A DNA stretch of 64,000 bases from Steromphala cineraria (taxonomy: Eukaryota > Mollusca > Gastropoda > Trochida > Trochidae): contig OU744730.1 in the NCBI GenBank assembly GCA_916613615.1, positions 5,735,582 to 5,799,581 on the forward strand, in the 5' to 3' direction. The notes under the pieces are model-generated. The model did no database searches, was not told where the DNA came from, and saw nothing but the letters and a program-made list of their open reading frames with translations. The first letter of the stretch is position 1. Each line of letters starts with the position of its first letter. Shown piece by piece: positions 11,838-23,290 of this stretch. The translations under genes were made by a program, and so were the position numbers.

Positions 11838-14800
11838 ATGGCAAGATTTTCGCCTCCAGAAAACTTTGATTTTTCCACACCGGCCGAGTGGCCCGAATGG
11901 CGACAACGGTTCATGAGATTTCGTTCTGCGACGAAGCTGGCTGCACAGTCAGAAGAAGTTCAGATAAGTTCGCTCATTTATGCGATGGGAAAGGGAGGGG
12001 AACATATCATGAACTCTTTCACATTCAATGAAGGTGAGGAAGATAAATTCGATGTTGTGATCAAGAAATATGACGAACATTTTGTTCCAAAACGGAATGT
12101 GATACACGAGAGGTCCAAGTTTCATCAACGTACACAAAGATCAGGTGAAAGTGTGGAAGCGTTTATACGCTCGTTGTATGAACTTGCAAAGTACTGTGAA
12201 TTTGGGAATATGCGTGACGAGAGTATTCGTGACAGGATTGTCATTGGAATTTCTGACAGGCAAGTTTCAGAACGGATGCAACTGATTCCTGGATTAACAT
12301 TGGATCAAGCTATACAGACAGCGAGGGAAACGGAATTAGTCAAGTCTCAACTCAAGAATCAGGATAATATTCAGACTCTAGAAGAGGTAAGAGGAAGACA
12401 TTCTAGAAATATGAATTTTAATGCTCATAAAAGTAGAAGAAATGCTCCAGCACGAGGTTCACATAATGGAAATAATGGTTACCATGGCAACCAAAGAAAT
12501 CATCAATTTTCTAGTCAAAACAAGCCCTGTTCACGTTGTGGTAATAATCATTCAGGAAAGTGTCGTGCTAGTGGTCAGACATGTCATGTTTGCAACAAGA
12601 AAGGACATTATGCCAGGATGTGTACTAACAATAGAAAACAGAATGTTCACAGTGTAGAAACAGAAGTTTTGTCGGATGATCAGGCAAGTGGATTTTATAT
12701 TGGATCTGTCAGTTGTCATGACGATAGTGATGCATGGATGATTACACTGTATGTTCAAGACACACCTGTTGAATTCAAGGTAGACACTGGTGCAGACACA
12801 ACAGTGATTTCACAAGAGACTTATGATAAACTCTTTGACAAACCAAAGTTATTATCACCAGATCGTGAATTATCAGGACATTCTCACATGATTAAGTGTT
12901 CAGGATTGTTTCCTGCACAGGTGAGATATCATGGTGAACTTTACAAGTTCAATGTCTATGTCACAGATGGTCATAACAATCTGCTGAGTAGAAATGTTTC
13001 ACATAAGATGGGTTCTGTTAAACCAAACATCCATGAAATCAGTACAGACATAGATGAAATTGACTCAAATGTATTTGGTGCATTTGGCCTTGTGAAATGT
13101 GAACCAGTCAAGATCAAACTGAAACAAGAGGCAGTCCCATTCAGTATTGCAACTCCACGGAGAGTACCATTTCCGTTGCTAGACAAGGTGAAAGAAGAGT
13201 TGACACGTATGGAAGATGCAGGTATCATTGAAGAGATAACTGAGCCAACAGAGTGGTGTGCGCCAATGGTTCCTGTAATCAAGAAATCAGGAAAAGTACG
13301 AATTTGCGTTGACCTGAAAAAGCTGAATGAAGCAGTTGAAAGAGAGAGATACATGATGCCAACATTGGAAGATATTGCTCCAAAACTATGTGGATCCAAG
13401 ATTTACACAACCCTAGATGCCTCTAGTGGTTACTACCAGATCCCTCTTCATGAAGAGAGCCAGAAACTAACAACGTTCATGACACCTTTTGGACGTTATT
13501 GTTTCAAGAGAATGCCATTTGGAGTGACCTCAGCTCCAGAGATATTTCAGCGCAAGATGACTGAACTCTTGACCGGCCTATCCGGCACTGAAGTAATAAT
13601 GGATGACATACTTATCCACGGTTCGTCGGACGCTGAACATGACAGAAGACTCAAAGACACAATTGAAGTAATCCAAAAAGCAGGATTGAAACTGAACAAG
13701 GACAAGTGCAAGTTCCGAAAATCAGAAACAGTCTACTTCGGACACAGAATAAGCAAAGATGGAATCAGTCCAGAATCAAGCAAGGTTGATGCTATTCTTG
13801 AACTTGAATCTCCGAAGGACATTTCTGAACTCAGACGCATCTTGGGACTCATAAACTATTTGGGGAAATTCCTGCCGGATATTTTCACAGTCATGAAACC
13901 AATGACTGATCTGCTTCATGCCGATACAATGTGGTATTGGGGCCCTGATCAAGAATCTGCTTTCTCGAAGGTGAAGGCTATGGTAACCAGTGCACCTGTA
14001 CTGGCATTCTATGATCCCAAGTTGCCAACTATGGTGAGTGCAGACGCAAGCAGCTATGGTCTAGGAGGTGCGCTTCTACAGCTTCATGGTGGAACCAGGT
14101 GGAAGCCAGTCGCATTCTGTTCAAGAACGCTAACGGGTTCTGAGCGTCGTTACGCGCAAATAGAAAAAGAGACCCTAGCTGGGGTATGGGCGTGTGAGAA
14201 ATTCAACCGCTACCTGATAGGTTTGGATGGATTCAAGTTACAAACAGATCACAAACCTCTCGTCCCACTCATCAACTCATATGATCTCAACAAAGTGCCT
14301 ATAAGATGTCAAAGACTGTTGATGCGCTTGAGAAGATTTCAAGCCACAGCAGAATATGTTCCAGGGAAAAACCTAGTTGTCCCAGACACACTTTCAAGAA
14401 GTCCTATGAAAAGCTCAGATGAAGACTCAACATTGCGGGAGGAAGTAGAAACTTACTTGGAATCAGTATCAACACAGAGACCTATCTCGGACGAGAAAGT
14501 CAACACAATGAAGACGATGTCTGCCCGCGACCCAGATATCCAACGAGCGATGCAGTTAACCAGAACAGGTTGGCCAGAGTACAGTAAAAGTGTACCATCT
14601 GAATTACAACAGTTCTACACAGTGAGAGGAGAACTGTCAGTTGTAGATGACTTACTAGTGTTTAGAGATCGAATTGTCGTTCCTAAAGTTCTTCAAGATG
14701 AAATCTTGGAGCATATTCACTCAGGACATCAGGGCATAAACAAGTGCCAGGAGAGAGCAGCGTTATGCGTGTGGTGGCCAGGAATATCAAGCGACATAAA

Positions 14801-15779
14801 AATGAAGGTTAGCCAGTGTAACTTTTGTCAGACACATAAGCCAACTCAGCGAAAAGAGCCACTCATGACAGCTCCACTACCAGAGAGACCTTGGCAGAAG
14901 ATAGCAGCCGACTTGTGTTTTGTCCAGGGGCAGAATTTTCTCGTAGTCATGGATTACTATTCAAGATACGTTGAAATCGCTCATCTGACCAACATAACCT
15001 GTTCGCAAGTGATGGGCAAGTTGAAGGCAATGTTTGCTCGATGGGGCATACCAGAAGAATTTCGTTCCGACAACGGAACACAATTCACAGCGACAGACTT
15101 TAAACAGTTCGCAAAAGAGTACAACTTCAAGTTGACCACATCAAGTCCGCACTTCCCGCAATCCAACGGCGAAGCAGAGAGTGCAGTGCGAATAGCGAAG
15201 AAGATTCTCATCCAAGAGGATCCATATTTAGCTCTGATGGCTTACAGAGCTACACCAAGTACAGCAACAGGAGCGTCTCCAGCTCAGCTGATGATGGGCC
15301 GTCAAATGAGAACGGCTTTGCCAACTCTACAATCAAATCTCGTTCCAAGATTGCCGAACTTGGAAAAGGTAAAGGAGAGGGATGGCGAGAAGAAGACTTC
15401 ACATGAGAAGCACTACAACCGCAGACATGGTGTGCAGTGTCTACCAAAGCTGCCACTAGGTGCACCAGTCCGAGTCAAGCTTGACGGCGAGAAGACATGG
15501 TCGACTCCAGGCACTGTCAAGGCCTGGGCGCAGACTCCTCGGAGTTACCACATCACGACAGCGGCGGGTGACGTGAGAAGAAACCGTCGTCATCTGAGGT
15601 TTGATGAATCTCAGACAACAGACAATGACATTCTACAAGACTCTCAAACTAACGCTGAGTTTGAGAAGTCATCTCCAGTTAGCAGCAGTGTCTGTAATCC
15701 AGTGTCAGACACTAACCGGCCCACAACGCGATCCGGTCGGACAGTGAGACCTCCACAGAGGTACGGTGACTGGATGTGA
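11838..15779 (+). CDS. Gypsy-type Gag-Pol polyprotein
   Basis: A single 1313-residue frame fuses Gag and Pol; no frameshift separates them. In order: a Gag-like N-terminal half; two CCHC-like knuckles near residues 231-263 (CSRCGNNHSGKC, CHVCNKKGHYARMC); an aspartic protease with DTGA near 317; reverse transcriptase with RICVDLKKLN near 488, MPFGVTSAPEIFQ near 560 and catalytic MDD near 589; RNase H (SADASS near 733, TDHKPL near 803); integrase with a zinc-binding HX...CNFC module near 960-1000 and D, D, E at about 1023, 1076 (RSDNGTQF) and 1112 (SNGEAESAV); and a C-terminal tail with RRNRRHLR. All catalytic residues appear present. The ATG at 11838 lies 28 bases after the primer-binding site. 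It copies element RNA and integrates it; expression should be driven by the LTR. Family assignment is firm; the clade within Gypsy is not settled. Confidence 0.96.
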   Translation: MARFSPPENFDFSTPAEWPEWRQRFMRFRSATKLAAQSEEVQISSLIYAMGKGGEHIMNSFTFNEGEEDKFDVVIKKYDEHFVPKRNVIHERSKFHQRTQRSGESVEAFIRSLYELAKYCEFGNMRDESIRDRIVIGISDRQVSERMQLIPGLTLDQAIQTARETELVKSQLKNQDNIQTLEEVRGRHSRNMNFNAHKSRRNAPARGSHNGNNGYHGNQRNHQFSSQNKPCSRCGNNHSGKCRASGQTCHVCNKKGHYARMCTNNRKQNVHSVETEVLSDDQASGFYIGSVSCHDDSDAWMITLYVQDTPVEFKVDTGADTTVISQETYDKLFDKPKLLSPDRELSGHSHMIKCSGLFPAQVRYHGELYKFNVYVTDGHNNLLSRNVSHKMGSVKPNIHEISTDIDEIDSNVFGAFGLVKCEPVKIKLKQEAVPFSIATPRRVPFPLLDKVKEELTRMEDAGIIEEITEPTEWCAPMVPVIKKSGKVRICVDLKKLNEAVERERYMMPTLEDIAPKLCGSKIYTTLDASSGYYQIPLHEESQKLTTFMTPFGRYCFKRMPFGVTSAPEIFQRKMTELLTGLSGTEVIMDDILIHGSSDAEHDRRLKDTIEVIQKAGLKLNKDKCKFRKSETVYFGHRISKDGISPESSKVDAILELESPKDISELRRILGLINYLGKFLPDIFTVMKPMTDLLHADTMWYWGPDQESAFSKVKAMVTSAPVLAFYDPKLPTMVSADASSYGLGGALLQLHGGTRWKPVAFCSRTLTGSERRYAQIEKETLAGVWACEKFNRYLIGLDGFKLQTDHKPLVPLINSYDLNKVPIRCQRLLMRLRRFQATAEYVPGKNLVVPDTLSRSPMKSSDEDSTLREEVETYLESVSTQRPISDEKVNTMKTMSARDPDIQRAMQLTRTGWPEYSKSVPSELQQFYTVRGELSVVDDLLVFRDRIVVPKVLQDEILEHIHSGHQGINKCQERAALCVWWPGISSDIKMKVSQCNFCQTHKPTQRKEPLMTAPLPERPWQKIAADLCFVQGQNFLVVMDYYSRYVEIAHLTNITCSQVMGKLKAMFARWGIPEEFRSDNGTQFTATDFKQFAKEYNFKLTTSSPHFPQSNGEAESAVRIAKKILIQEDPYLALMAYRATPSTATGASPAQLMMGRQMRTALPTLQSNLVPRLPNLEKVKERDGEKKTSHEKHYNRRHGVQCLPKLPLGAPVRVKLDGEKTWSTPGTVKAWAQTPRSYHITTAAGDVRRNRRHLRFDESQTTDNDILQDSQTNAEFEKSSPVSSSVCNPVSDTNRPTTRSGRTVRPPQRYGDWM

Positions 15780-15852
15780 AGTGACAATAATGTTAAATAA
15801 TTCCTTGAATTGACTTTTAATTGCATGTGTCAAGGAATATTTATATTGTTCT

Positions 15853-15941
15853 GTGACTTACAAGTTCTGTGAAGTGACTTACAAGTTCTGTGAAGTGACT
15901 TACAAGTTCTGTGAAGGACTTACAAGTTCTGTGAAGTGACT
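15853..15941 (+). repeat. 21-bp tandem repeat in Gypsy 3' untranslated region
   Basis: About four head-to-tail copies of GTGACTTACAAGTTCTGTGA plus A (period 21; the fourth lacks one T), between the Gag-Pol stop and the polypurine tract. Internal tandem repeats of this sort can vary in copy number between element copies. No function is evident. Confidence 0.9.
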
Positions 15942-16163
15942 CTTAACTGTTTCGTTAAAAAGAACACTTAATTCATAAGTATAATAATATACTTACCAGT
16001 TGTGTTTATTATGGACTGTTCAAGTTTGAAGAAAGTTCTCAAGGATCATCATCAGAGACTGACTAATGTTTTCATGTTGCAGAGATTTTTATAAGTCTTG
16101 TCAGTTAAAGTTGATGTTCATTATAAGTAAAGTTAAAAGATTTCTTTATCTAAAAAGGGGAGA

Positions 16164-16352
16164 TGTCATATGATAACGTAATAATGATTACTCCTTATTC
16201 TCATTACGTAATTGATGCTCCCTAGCTGACATGCGCAGTTCTAGTTTCCTGTCAAGCAGACGACAACGCGCGATGGCGCCAATCACAACTGTCAACATGA
16301 TGTAACTATCTCATAATAAATCTCCAAGAAATCATCACGCCTTCCTGAATTC
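16164..16352 (+). repeat. 3' LTR of Gypsy element (7 bp short)
   Basis: Matches the first 189 bp of the 5' LTR with no mismatch seen, then ends at GAATTC; the terminal TATGACA is absent and unrelated sequence ATATTGAAAA follows. AATAAA lies at 16315-16320. The polypurine tract is immediately upstream. Confidence 0.9.
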
Positions 16353-16680
16353 ATATTGAAAATATGTCACCACTTATTTTCAACAATATGGGTAATAATA
16401 TTTATAATGACATCAACCATGTCTTCATTACTTTGTTACATGTTAGAGGGATTTTTGTATCAGACCCCGACTATCGTTAATAAATATGGGAATCCAATTG
16501 CTGAACAAAAAGTAATGAGCTAATAGTAGGGTGATAGTTTACTTTAACTGTAAATAGCACCCCCATCACACACACATCAACACAAATAATGTTTTTAAAG
16601 AATGTACCACTAACTCATCAATGATCCACTTACAGTGAAAGATACCAAACAGTAGTAACTTAATTTTTTCAGCCTACATA
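16353..16680. other. No gene seen
   Basis: AT-rich flank of the Gypsy insertion with a short CA-rich tract near 16566-16580. Nothing else supported. Confidence 0.4.
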
Positions 16681-16882
16681 CAGTTAAACCAGAAAGAAAG
16701 TACCCCCTTTCTAGAAATTTCTAGAAATTTTCTAGAACGTATCTAGAAATTTTCTAGAACGTTTCTAGAAATTTATTAGAACGTATCTAGAAATTTTCTA
16801 GAACGTATCTAGAAATTTTCTAGTGCGTATCTAGAAATTTCTAGTAATTTCTAGAAATTTCTAGAAATTTCGAGTTTTTATT
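16681..16882 (+). repeat. TTCTAGAA minisatellite, copy 1
   Basis: An array (16708-16872) of about twelve TCTAGAA units at roughly 11-bp spacing, organised as about 22-bp units (TCTAGAACGT plus ATCTAGAAATTT). At both ends it becomes GAAATTTCTAGAAATTTC, that is, alternating GAA and TTC blocks every 5 bp, matching the heat-shock element consensus. The flanks (ACAGTTAA...TACCCCC at left, TTTCGAGTTTTTA at right) recur in inverted form at 30905-31120, so the array sits inside a dispersed element. Confidence 0.85.
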
Positions 16883-17565
16883 TTTTGTAAGATAATTAAA
16901 ATCTGTTTACATATTTTAAAACTGCTTATTCAATATGATATAATGTGAAATTATGAAGTTAGTGGGTTTATTAGTAACGAAGATATTCCATGTTAAACTT
17001 TTCCTCCTCTACCACCTGCCCTCATTATAACGCCCCTGCTATGCAACTGTCACGCATGGTTAACGCGCTACTTAACGGGGGCTGACAGCCTATGTCGCTC
17101 ATTAAATCCTTATTCATTGTTTACAATGGTCAGTGTTGCACAAGAAATAGTTGTATTGTTTCACTGAATTTACCCGCAAAAAATCAGTTAATGAACATTA
17201 CCTTTAACGGTAAGAATGTTGCATTTGATTTGCAGGTAGAAAAAAGTTTTTTTCATGCTTACAGAAATGCACAGCGTCGTATGAAAAGACTATAATAATG
17301 GAAATAATGTTCATACAGTAATAATACAGTAGACAATTCTTGACCTTGAGGATATTCAAAAGTCAAACTTAGAATATAACCTTGACAACAGCAATCGGCT
17401 GCCCAAAGTTTTATATCGAGTATAAATGAAGTTTATTAGAAAACTTACAGTACCTTCAATTATGTAGTGTTATTTCTTAAAACTTTTCATTCAGTTCATC
17501 TAGACTTTATTTCCCGTTTTGCTCTTAACATGGTTCCATTCATTTGATTGATAACAGGTTAACTA
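16883..17565. other. No gene supported
   Basis: A 67-codon plus-strand frame (17092-17295) has no recognised domain. A somewhat less AT-rich stretch around 17010-17090 shows no promoter signal I could defend. Confidence 0.4.
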
Positions 17566-17914
17566 TTAAAGGTACAGTAGCACATTTTAGGAAGAATATA
17601 AAGTGTTATCAGGAAAATGAAAATAAATCATTCCCATCGAAAGACAATGCCATTAAACTAAACGAAGCAGTAATAAACAAAATATATAATGTAATGTTCA
17701 GCCATGCGATTCCCTTTTCTTAATACAATGAATTAAAAGGTTTTCACACAAAATTGGTACCAATGGATTTAATATTCATAATTTGTTCTATGACTATGGT
17801 GTGTGTAATGGGATTTTTTACCCTATCAATATAATACATTTAGCTGTAACGTACAATTGTCAGTGAAAGATTTTAATTATATATTTTTTCACAATACGTG
17901 CTATGCCCTTTTTT
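17566..17914 (+). mobile_element. MITE family M1, copy 4
   Basis: Starts TTAA-AGGTACAGTAGCACA and ends ACGTGCTATGCCCTTTTTT, with the M1 interior throughout (AATGAATTAAAAGGTTTTCA). Both terminal repeats carry substitutions, so it is older than copies 1 and 5. It ends about 45 bp before copy 5, in the opposite orientation. Confidence 0.82.
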
Positions 17915-17960
17915 AGAATAATAAGCATTTGTTTATACAGTAGGAAAGCTTAAATGAGTG

Positions 17961-18316
17961 TTAAAGGGGCAGTAGCACGTTTTTTGATAATGTTATATTA
18001 TAACATTTTCACTGATAATTATATGTTAATGCTAAATGTATCATGTTGATAGTCTCATTACACAAGCCATTCAGCCATAGTCAGAGGACAAAGTATAAAG
18101 ATTCACATAAAATCCATTGGCGGCCATTTTGGTGTGAACACCTTTAATTCATTTTGTGTAAGAAAAGGGAATCGCATGGCTAAACTTTACATTATGTATT
18201 TAAATTATTACTGCTCCATTTAGTTTAAATACATTGTCTTTCAATTGGAACCATGTATTTCCATTTTCCTGACATCACCTTATATTCCCCATAAAAACGT
18301 GCTACTGCCCCTTTAA
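17961..18316 (-). mobile_element. MITE family M1, copy 5 (full length, TTAA-flanked)
   Basis: Starts TTAA-AGGGGCAGTAGCACG and ends CGTGCTACTGCCCCT-TTAA, about 356 bp. It is one of the best-preserved copies and is the same way round as copy 1. GGCGGCCATTTTGG and TTACACAAGCCA are present in the interior. No coding capacity. Confidence 0.88.
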
Positions 18317-19639
18317 ATGGCAAATTGGAAGAAACAGATGCAAAGTTGTTTTCATTATGAGTATAAAATAAATATTATGATATTGTTCTGCTCAAAAAAG
18401 TCATTTGATTAACAACAGTGAGATGCAGCATGGTAAAGACAATGAAGGCAATAATTAAATGAAATAACTTTAATACGCAGATCAGGAAAATTACCGATAT
18501 ATGTAAAGGCATTCAAGAAAACGTTAAATATGCGTCTTCTTCAATTAAAAGTTAAACACTAACAGGTCAACAATGTGATGACAGTGTTTGCAGTTTCTAT
18601 TGGCAAGGCGAACCGCACTTACACTGAAAAGGCAATAACAAAATAGATAATACAGAGATATAGATATAGATATAGATATACAACAGTTACCAATACACTT
18701 ATAATGTTATTGTCTAATAACGTATTTTTTAGGTACCGGTATAAATTTCGCTGACACTTCTTGCATATTGCTTCTGTACTTTGAGAAGAAATCAATCCGT
18801 ATGAACGAAGTAAACTACAAGTCGACATACAGGTTTGCTTAGTGAAGGTATCTTTGTATAGGTATTTGTTTATTCTCCAATTCATATGAAAACAAAATAA
18901 CAAACACGCTTGAGATAACTTATTTAGTAAGAAATTCAATTATCATTAATCATTAGAGCGATTCGTATGTCTTAATGAAACATTCAATGAAGAAACTGGA
19001 CTTAAAAAGGGACAGTCCCATCAGGGCATTCCTTGTTCGAAATTCAAGTCAAGGTGACATTTCTGTTTGTACATATATCTCATTAGTTTATGATTAGTAC
19101 ACAGCCTAGTTGAGACAGGATGCTGAGCGTAACATTTTGCTTGATTTAGTAAAATTTGTACAAAATCATAAACAGTGATCAGCACCTTTAGTGTGAAAAG
19201 CCTCGCTATGGCGATATTACACGATCATAAGGCATTTTTAATAGTCTTTACATGTGATATGTTAAGGTGCGGATATGCTATCAAAAATAGTTTTTATGTT
19301 TTGTAATGTCGCCATCTTCTAAAATGTTCATAGGAGAGTCCCGTAATGTCGAAAATATCTCTCAGACATTCATGTACGCACCACGCATTGATAATCTATT
19401 TATCGATGCATAAAGACTGTGTTGATTTAAAGATGTTTTTCTCTATAATAGCAGTGGAATCAATGGAGTCATACTTTATTAAACGGTCAGTGAGAAGATG
19501 AGCAATAACGTAGATTTTCATTTCAAATATGTAGCTGCTTTCATGCATTTTGTGTAACGTACAGTGGTTCTGATGAATAACAGAATGTCTGTTGGTAAAA
19601 CGAAAACACACAGTCGGGAATTACACATACTTTTGCATA
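18317..19639. other. No gene supported; short GATATA microsatellite
   Basis: A GATATA tract at about 18656-18681 lies inside a 106-codon minus-strand frame (18619-18939) and produces its YLYLYLYL stretch; no domain is visible and it is not called as a gene. A 71-codon frame at 19396-19611 is also unremarkable. Confidence 0.45.
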
Positions 19640-21345
19640 TGCGGTAATATACATGAAGAAGAATCTATTTCAAGTTTTAGGCCACAGGCCCATATAACAT
19701 ACAAATGTTACAAAACGTAATGAAGATTTATGTAACACAGAATACTATTGATTAATGAATGACTCTCGTTGTTTAAAAGCATGAAAAAGATATTTCGAGA
19801 GTTGCATTAAAACAGTCTTACAGTTAGAAGACATAAGAGATATAAATTTTTCATGTGATGGATCTATATAAAAGTATTTATCTATAAATCTAAGCCTTAA
19901 AGCTGAGTAAGAATTGCATATTAGCAGAAAGTGAAATTCATCTTCAATATAATCATAACCTAATAATTGGCATTGTGGGCATAATCTTTTGGCTTTTTCT
20001 ATCTTGTTATGACGTCCAGTTTCGATGATGAGTTTATGGCAACTGCAGCGGAATCTTGTAAGAGTTTCTCTGTAGACTTTGATATCAATATTTTGGAAAT
20101 AAAATTCAATGTTTAATGCTGATTTGAAGGTTGAATAGGTTTGAAGTTTCGAATTATGAGATAAGTTTTCTATCCAGCGTTGTTGACCACAGTCCAGTAT
20201 TCGTTGTTTAAATGAAGATATGAAAATGTTAGGACTCCCAGGATCTTGAGTTATCCAGGCGTAGCCAAATCCATATTTGAAAAGAATGTTCTTTATATAA
20301 GTAGCCCAAGTTACACGACCAGCTTCATCTAATCCATGCAGCATTAAATAAGTTTGCTTAGGGAGGCGTTCACTGTTCATAGAAATTAATTTTGTCCAAA
20401 ATTTGATACATTTTATAACATAATGTATATATAGCCGCGTTCTTCCAGTTTCCCCGAGGACAGCGTCGTTACTGGCATTTATTGGCAGATTCAATATCCT
20501 TTTATAATATTTAGTCTGTACCTTCTCGATTGTTTCATAATATTTAAAACCCCAAACTTCAGCTCCGTATGTTAATATAGGTAAAACCATGGTTTCAAAC
20601 ATCTTAATTGCAGTTTTTATCGGGAGACCTCCTGATAAATGATGAATTTTATATATGTAGAGGCAAACTTTCTCTGCTTGTTGTGCTAAAGTTGAAATTG
20701 CTTTTGTCCATACTAATTTAGGAGTGAAGAATAATCCGAGATATTTATAAAGTGAAACTGTTTGAATCTTTTCTCCCCTGTAAGTCCAATGTTCATAATG
20801 CCTTAAACTTCCACCATTCCTGAAGATAATAATTTTTGATTTGCTCATGTTTAAAGAAAGTCCCCACTTATTGCAAAATTCACTGATACAGTTTATTTGT
20901 TCTTGAAGTCCTCCAGTGCTATCAGAAGCGTTGGCTACGTCATCAGCGTATAACAAGGAACATACATTTGGTTCTTTCTCCGAAATTAATATTCCACGGC
21001 AGTTTGCTTGATTGATTTCGGTGACAAGTTCATTTATGAAAAAACAAAATAGAGTGGGGCTGACCATACATCCTTGTCGTGTTCCAATACAGCAGTTAAA
21101 ATATTCTGTCAATCCATTATCCGTTCTCACACAAGATTTAAGTTTCGAATACATGTCTCGCAAAATCCTAAGTATATTTCCATGAATGCCGTATTTCATA
21201 AGTCGATGCCAGAGTAAGTTGTGATCAACACAGTCGAACGCCTTACTAAAGTCAATGAAGAGACAATAAAATCTTCCACCTGATGATTTTGACAAATATT
21301 TCTGTATCATTCCGTAATATACATATAAACGGTAATACATGTATA
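19640..21345 (-). mobile_element. LINE retrotransposon, 5'-truncated
   Basis: Minus-strand non-LTR element retaining the 3' half of its protein and a short 3' untranslated region (TATGGGCCTGTGGCCTAAAA near 19675-19695). The 5' end stops abruptly near 21310-21345, before the endonuclease and the first part of the RT, as expected for incomplete target-primed reverse transcription. Exact ends and target duplication were not resolved. Confidence 0.85.
19745..21340 (-). pseudogene. LINE reverse transcriptase, C-terminal part
   Basis: A 531-codon frame begins inside the RT palm. Visible motifs are RT block A (FIDFSKAFDCVDH, about residues 28-40), the RQGCMVSPTLF block (about 88-98), the catalytic YADD (about 130-133), an RT thumb region, and a C-terminal zinc-knuckle-like CPQC...DEFHFLLIC segment (about 447-478). 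The endonuclease and RT fingers are missing. The remaining frame has no stop or frameshift, which suggests a fairly young truncated copy. Only the residues from about MIQKYL onward look element-derived. The leading codons are probably flank. It cannot mobilise itself. Confidence 0.88.
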
Positions 21346-21817
21346 AACAAGGTCATGCGACTTGTGATTGGCAAGTTGTTAACACAATGAGCGCATACAC
21401 AAAGTTCCCGTTTTCACATCAAAGTGAATGATGAAAGAAACACCGATGCCGAGTTGCATAATACGCTCAATTATTGCATGTTTGTAACCAGCCTGTCTAA
21501 GAGATGATAACATGCTGACCCGCCATTTTTAGTTGTTTTAATTGCGTGAAATGACATTAACGGACTGTATTGTTGTTATAACTTTTCTAATACTAAAGTA
21601 TTCACGTATATGTTTTAACAAAATATATAAAAATACATATGTAACTTTCATAGTCTGAGTATCAATCCATACAATTAAACGTATAGTAGAAAGATATCAT
21701 GATGAACACCCGGCATCAATTGATAGTGAAGCGATGATATTTTGATTCTCGAAATTTATTCAAATTCAAACCTTTATTTGCAAATCAATTATACACTCAC
21801 TATGCTACAGTCAAAAC
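21346..21817. other. No gene seen
   Basis: Flank upstream of the truncated LINE; AT-rich and without recognisable elements. Confidence 0.4.
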
Positions 21818-21884
21818 ATGTATTCAAACCAGTGACATGCAGATTCCAAACCCAGTGAGTTACCATTAGATCACGAAGGCCAGT
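21818..21884 (-). repeat. tRNA-derived SINE head, copy 1
   Basis: On the minus strand, GGCCTTCGTGATCTAATGG with an A box (TGATCTAATGGTAACTC, 21857-21873) and a B box (GGTTTGAATAC, 21820-21830) at tRNA spacing. It resembles 24048-24115, and both are preceded by CAACTGGCC. The B box is degenerate. A SINE 5' region is the likeliest reading; its body and tail were not delimited. Confidence 0.65.
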
Positions 21885-22666
21885 TGAAAATACAGGATGT
21901 TTTACTGAGTAGAAACTTTATCGTGAATTTTTCTTTGTATATTAATTGTATGAATAAATCATTGTTACCATATGTTTCTTTGCACATCAAATTACGGTTT
22001 CAGTATAATTTTTGGTCCTATTAACAATGGCAGTACATTCTACACACCACCAGCAATGACCATACCAACAGCTAATCAAACTCGCCCGTTTCACAAAAAT
22101 GGAGGTCCAACAAGCGGTAATTAAGCGGTTGTTACATTCGTTACCCCTCTGATACATGTAAAATTTGCACTGCTCCCAAAGCTGAATGTAAAATAGATAA
22201 ATGCCGTTTAGATTGTGAACAAATGTAACAATGTTATATTTGGGATAACACTATCTTGAATAGTACAGATTCTTGTACTTTTTTTGGGTCGAGTCCCGAA
22301 ATGAGCATTATTATTGAATTCTGTGAATATACTAACATTTCTGTTCGTGGTCATCGATTTAGTTTTGTTATTGGGTATGGACATAATGAAACAAAGAACA
22401 AAACGTTTATCACCATAAACATTATTTGTCATATTATTCACAGCCCTTCTTCGGTAACGATCTAATTGTTGACAATTCATTAGACATCTATTATCTATCT
22501 AATATTATTGTTTGTGTCTGAGCGGATTAGACTTGAGTGAAATTATCCTGCCACAGAACTAACTTACGACTAGCACATATCGCTTTCACATCTTGATAGC
22601 TATTAAATAAGATATTGAATTGAATTTTTGTATTGATTTCTTAACACGATATTCTTGTTGTAAAAT
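21885..22666. other. No gene supported
   Basis: Contains overlapping frames of 90 (minus, 22208-22480) and 69 (plus, 22256-22465) codons on opposite strands; neither has a recognisable domain. Nothing else seen. Confidence 0.4.
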
Positions 22667-22783
<117 letters not shown>

Positions 22784-23290
22784 GATTTGTTATTAAAGTG
22801 CCACACGCATCATTACATTTTTATACAAAATATGATACACATTATAAAACAATGCGTCGAGCCACAAATTGCTTATGACACTAACAGAATAAATTTTGCT
22901 GTTAATAAATACATGTTTTTGAATATAAATTTAATCAGAACAATAACAGCTCTCTTCTATTAAACAATTTAATATCGTGCTTTCATTCATTGGAAAAACA
23001 AACTTTTCATTATCATGTAAATCATATAAAGCATCATTACGTATAAAAGCAGCTTCAAACAGAAGAAAACGCAAATCATCATAAAGATAACATCTCATTA
23101 AGAAATGGAATTCATCTTCAAACATATGTACATTTTAATACAATATTTACAATGCCATTGTAAAAGAGGAACCGGAAGCTTGTCATATCTGCAGGTTTTA
23201 ATAAGCAAGGGTAAAATACCACATCTAAATTTAGATAAAATACGCAATGATCTCTAAACATGCAATTTTTTACAAAATGTTTAACAATGG
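22784..23290 (-). pseudogene. LINE C-terminal fragment, frameshifted
   Basis: The frame 22931-23125 carries EDEFHFLMRC, matching the DEFHFLLIC zinc-knuckle end of the LINE at 19745. Just upstream, in another frame, there is LSKFRCGILPLL and a CXXC-like CKYC, which in this class precede DEFHF; so a frameshift lies near 23125. About 140 bp of 3' untranslated sequence follows to 22784. Only the C-terminal domain survives; endonuclease and RT core are absent. Confidence 0.72.

Larger units (their letters stand above)
11603..16352 (+). mobile_element. Ty3/Gypsy LTR retrotransposon, nearly complete
   Basis: About 4.75 kb. The 5' LTR is 11603-11798 and the 3' LTR 16164-16352, and I saw no mismatch between them over 189 bp. 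A primer-binding site (TGGTGTCAGAAG, 11799-11810) abuts the 5' LTR and a polypurine tract (AAAAAGGGGAGA, 16152-16163) abuts the 3' LTR. One uninterrupted Gag-Pol frame lies between. LTR identity and the intact frame imply a recent insertion. The 3' LTR lacks the last 7 bp of the 5' LTR and no flanking target duplication is visible (GTGCAC upstream, ATATTG downstream), so a small deletion probably removed the right edge. Confidence 0.95.

Noticed and set aside
12971..13399. 142-codon minus-strand frame opposite the Gypsy RT
   Set aside because: Shadow of the Gag-Pol frame.
16708..16872. CRISPR array
   Set aside because: Units are short (11 or 22 bp), without unique spacers, in an animal-type genomic context; it is a minisatellite.
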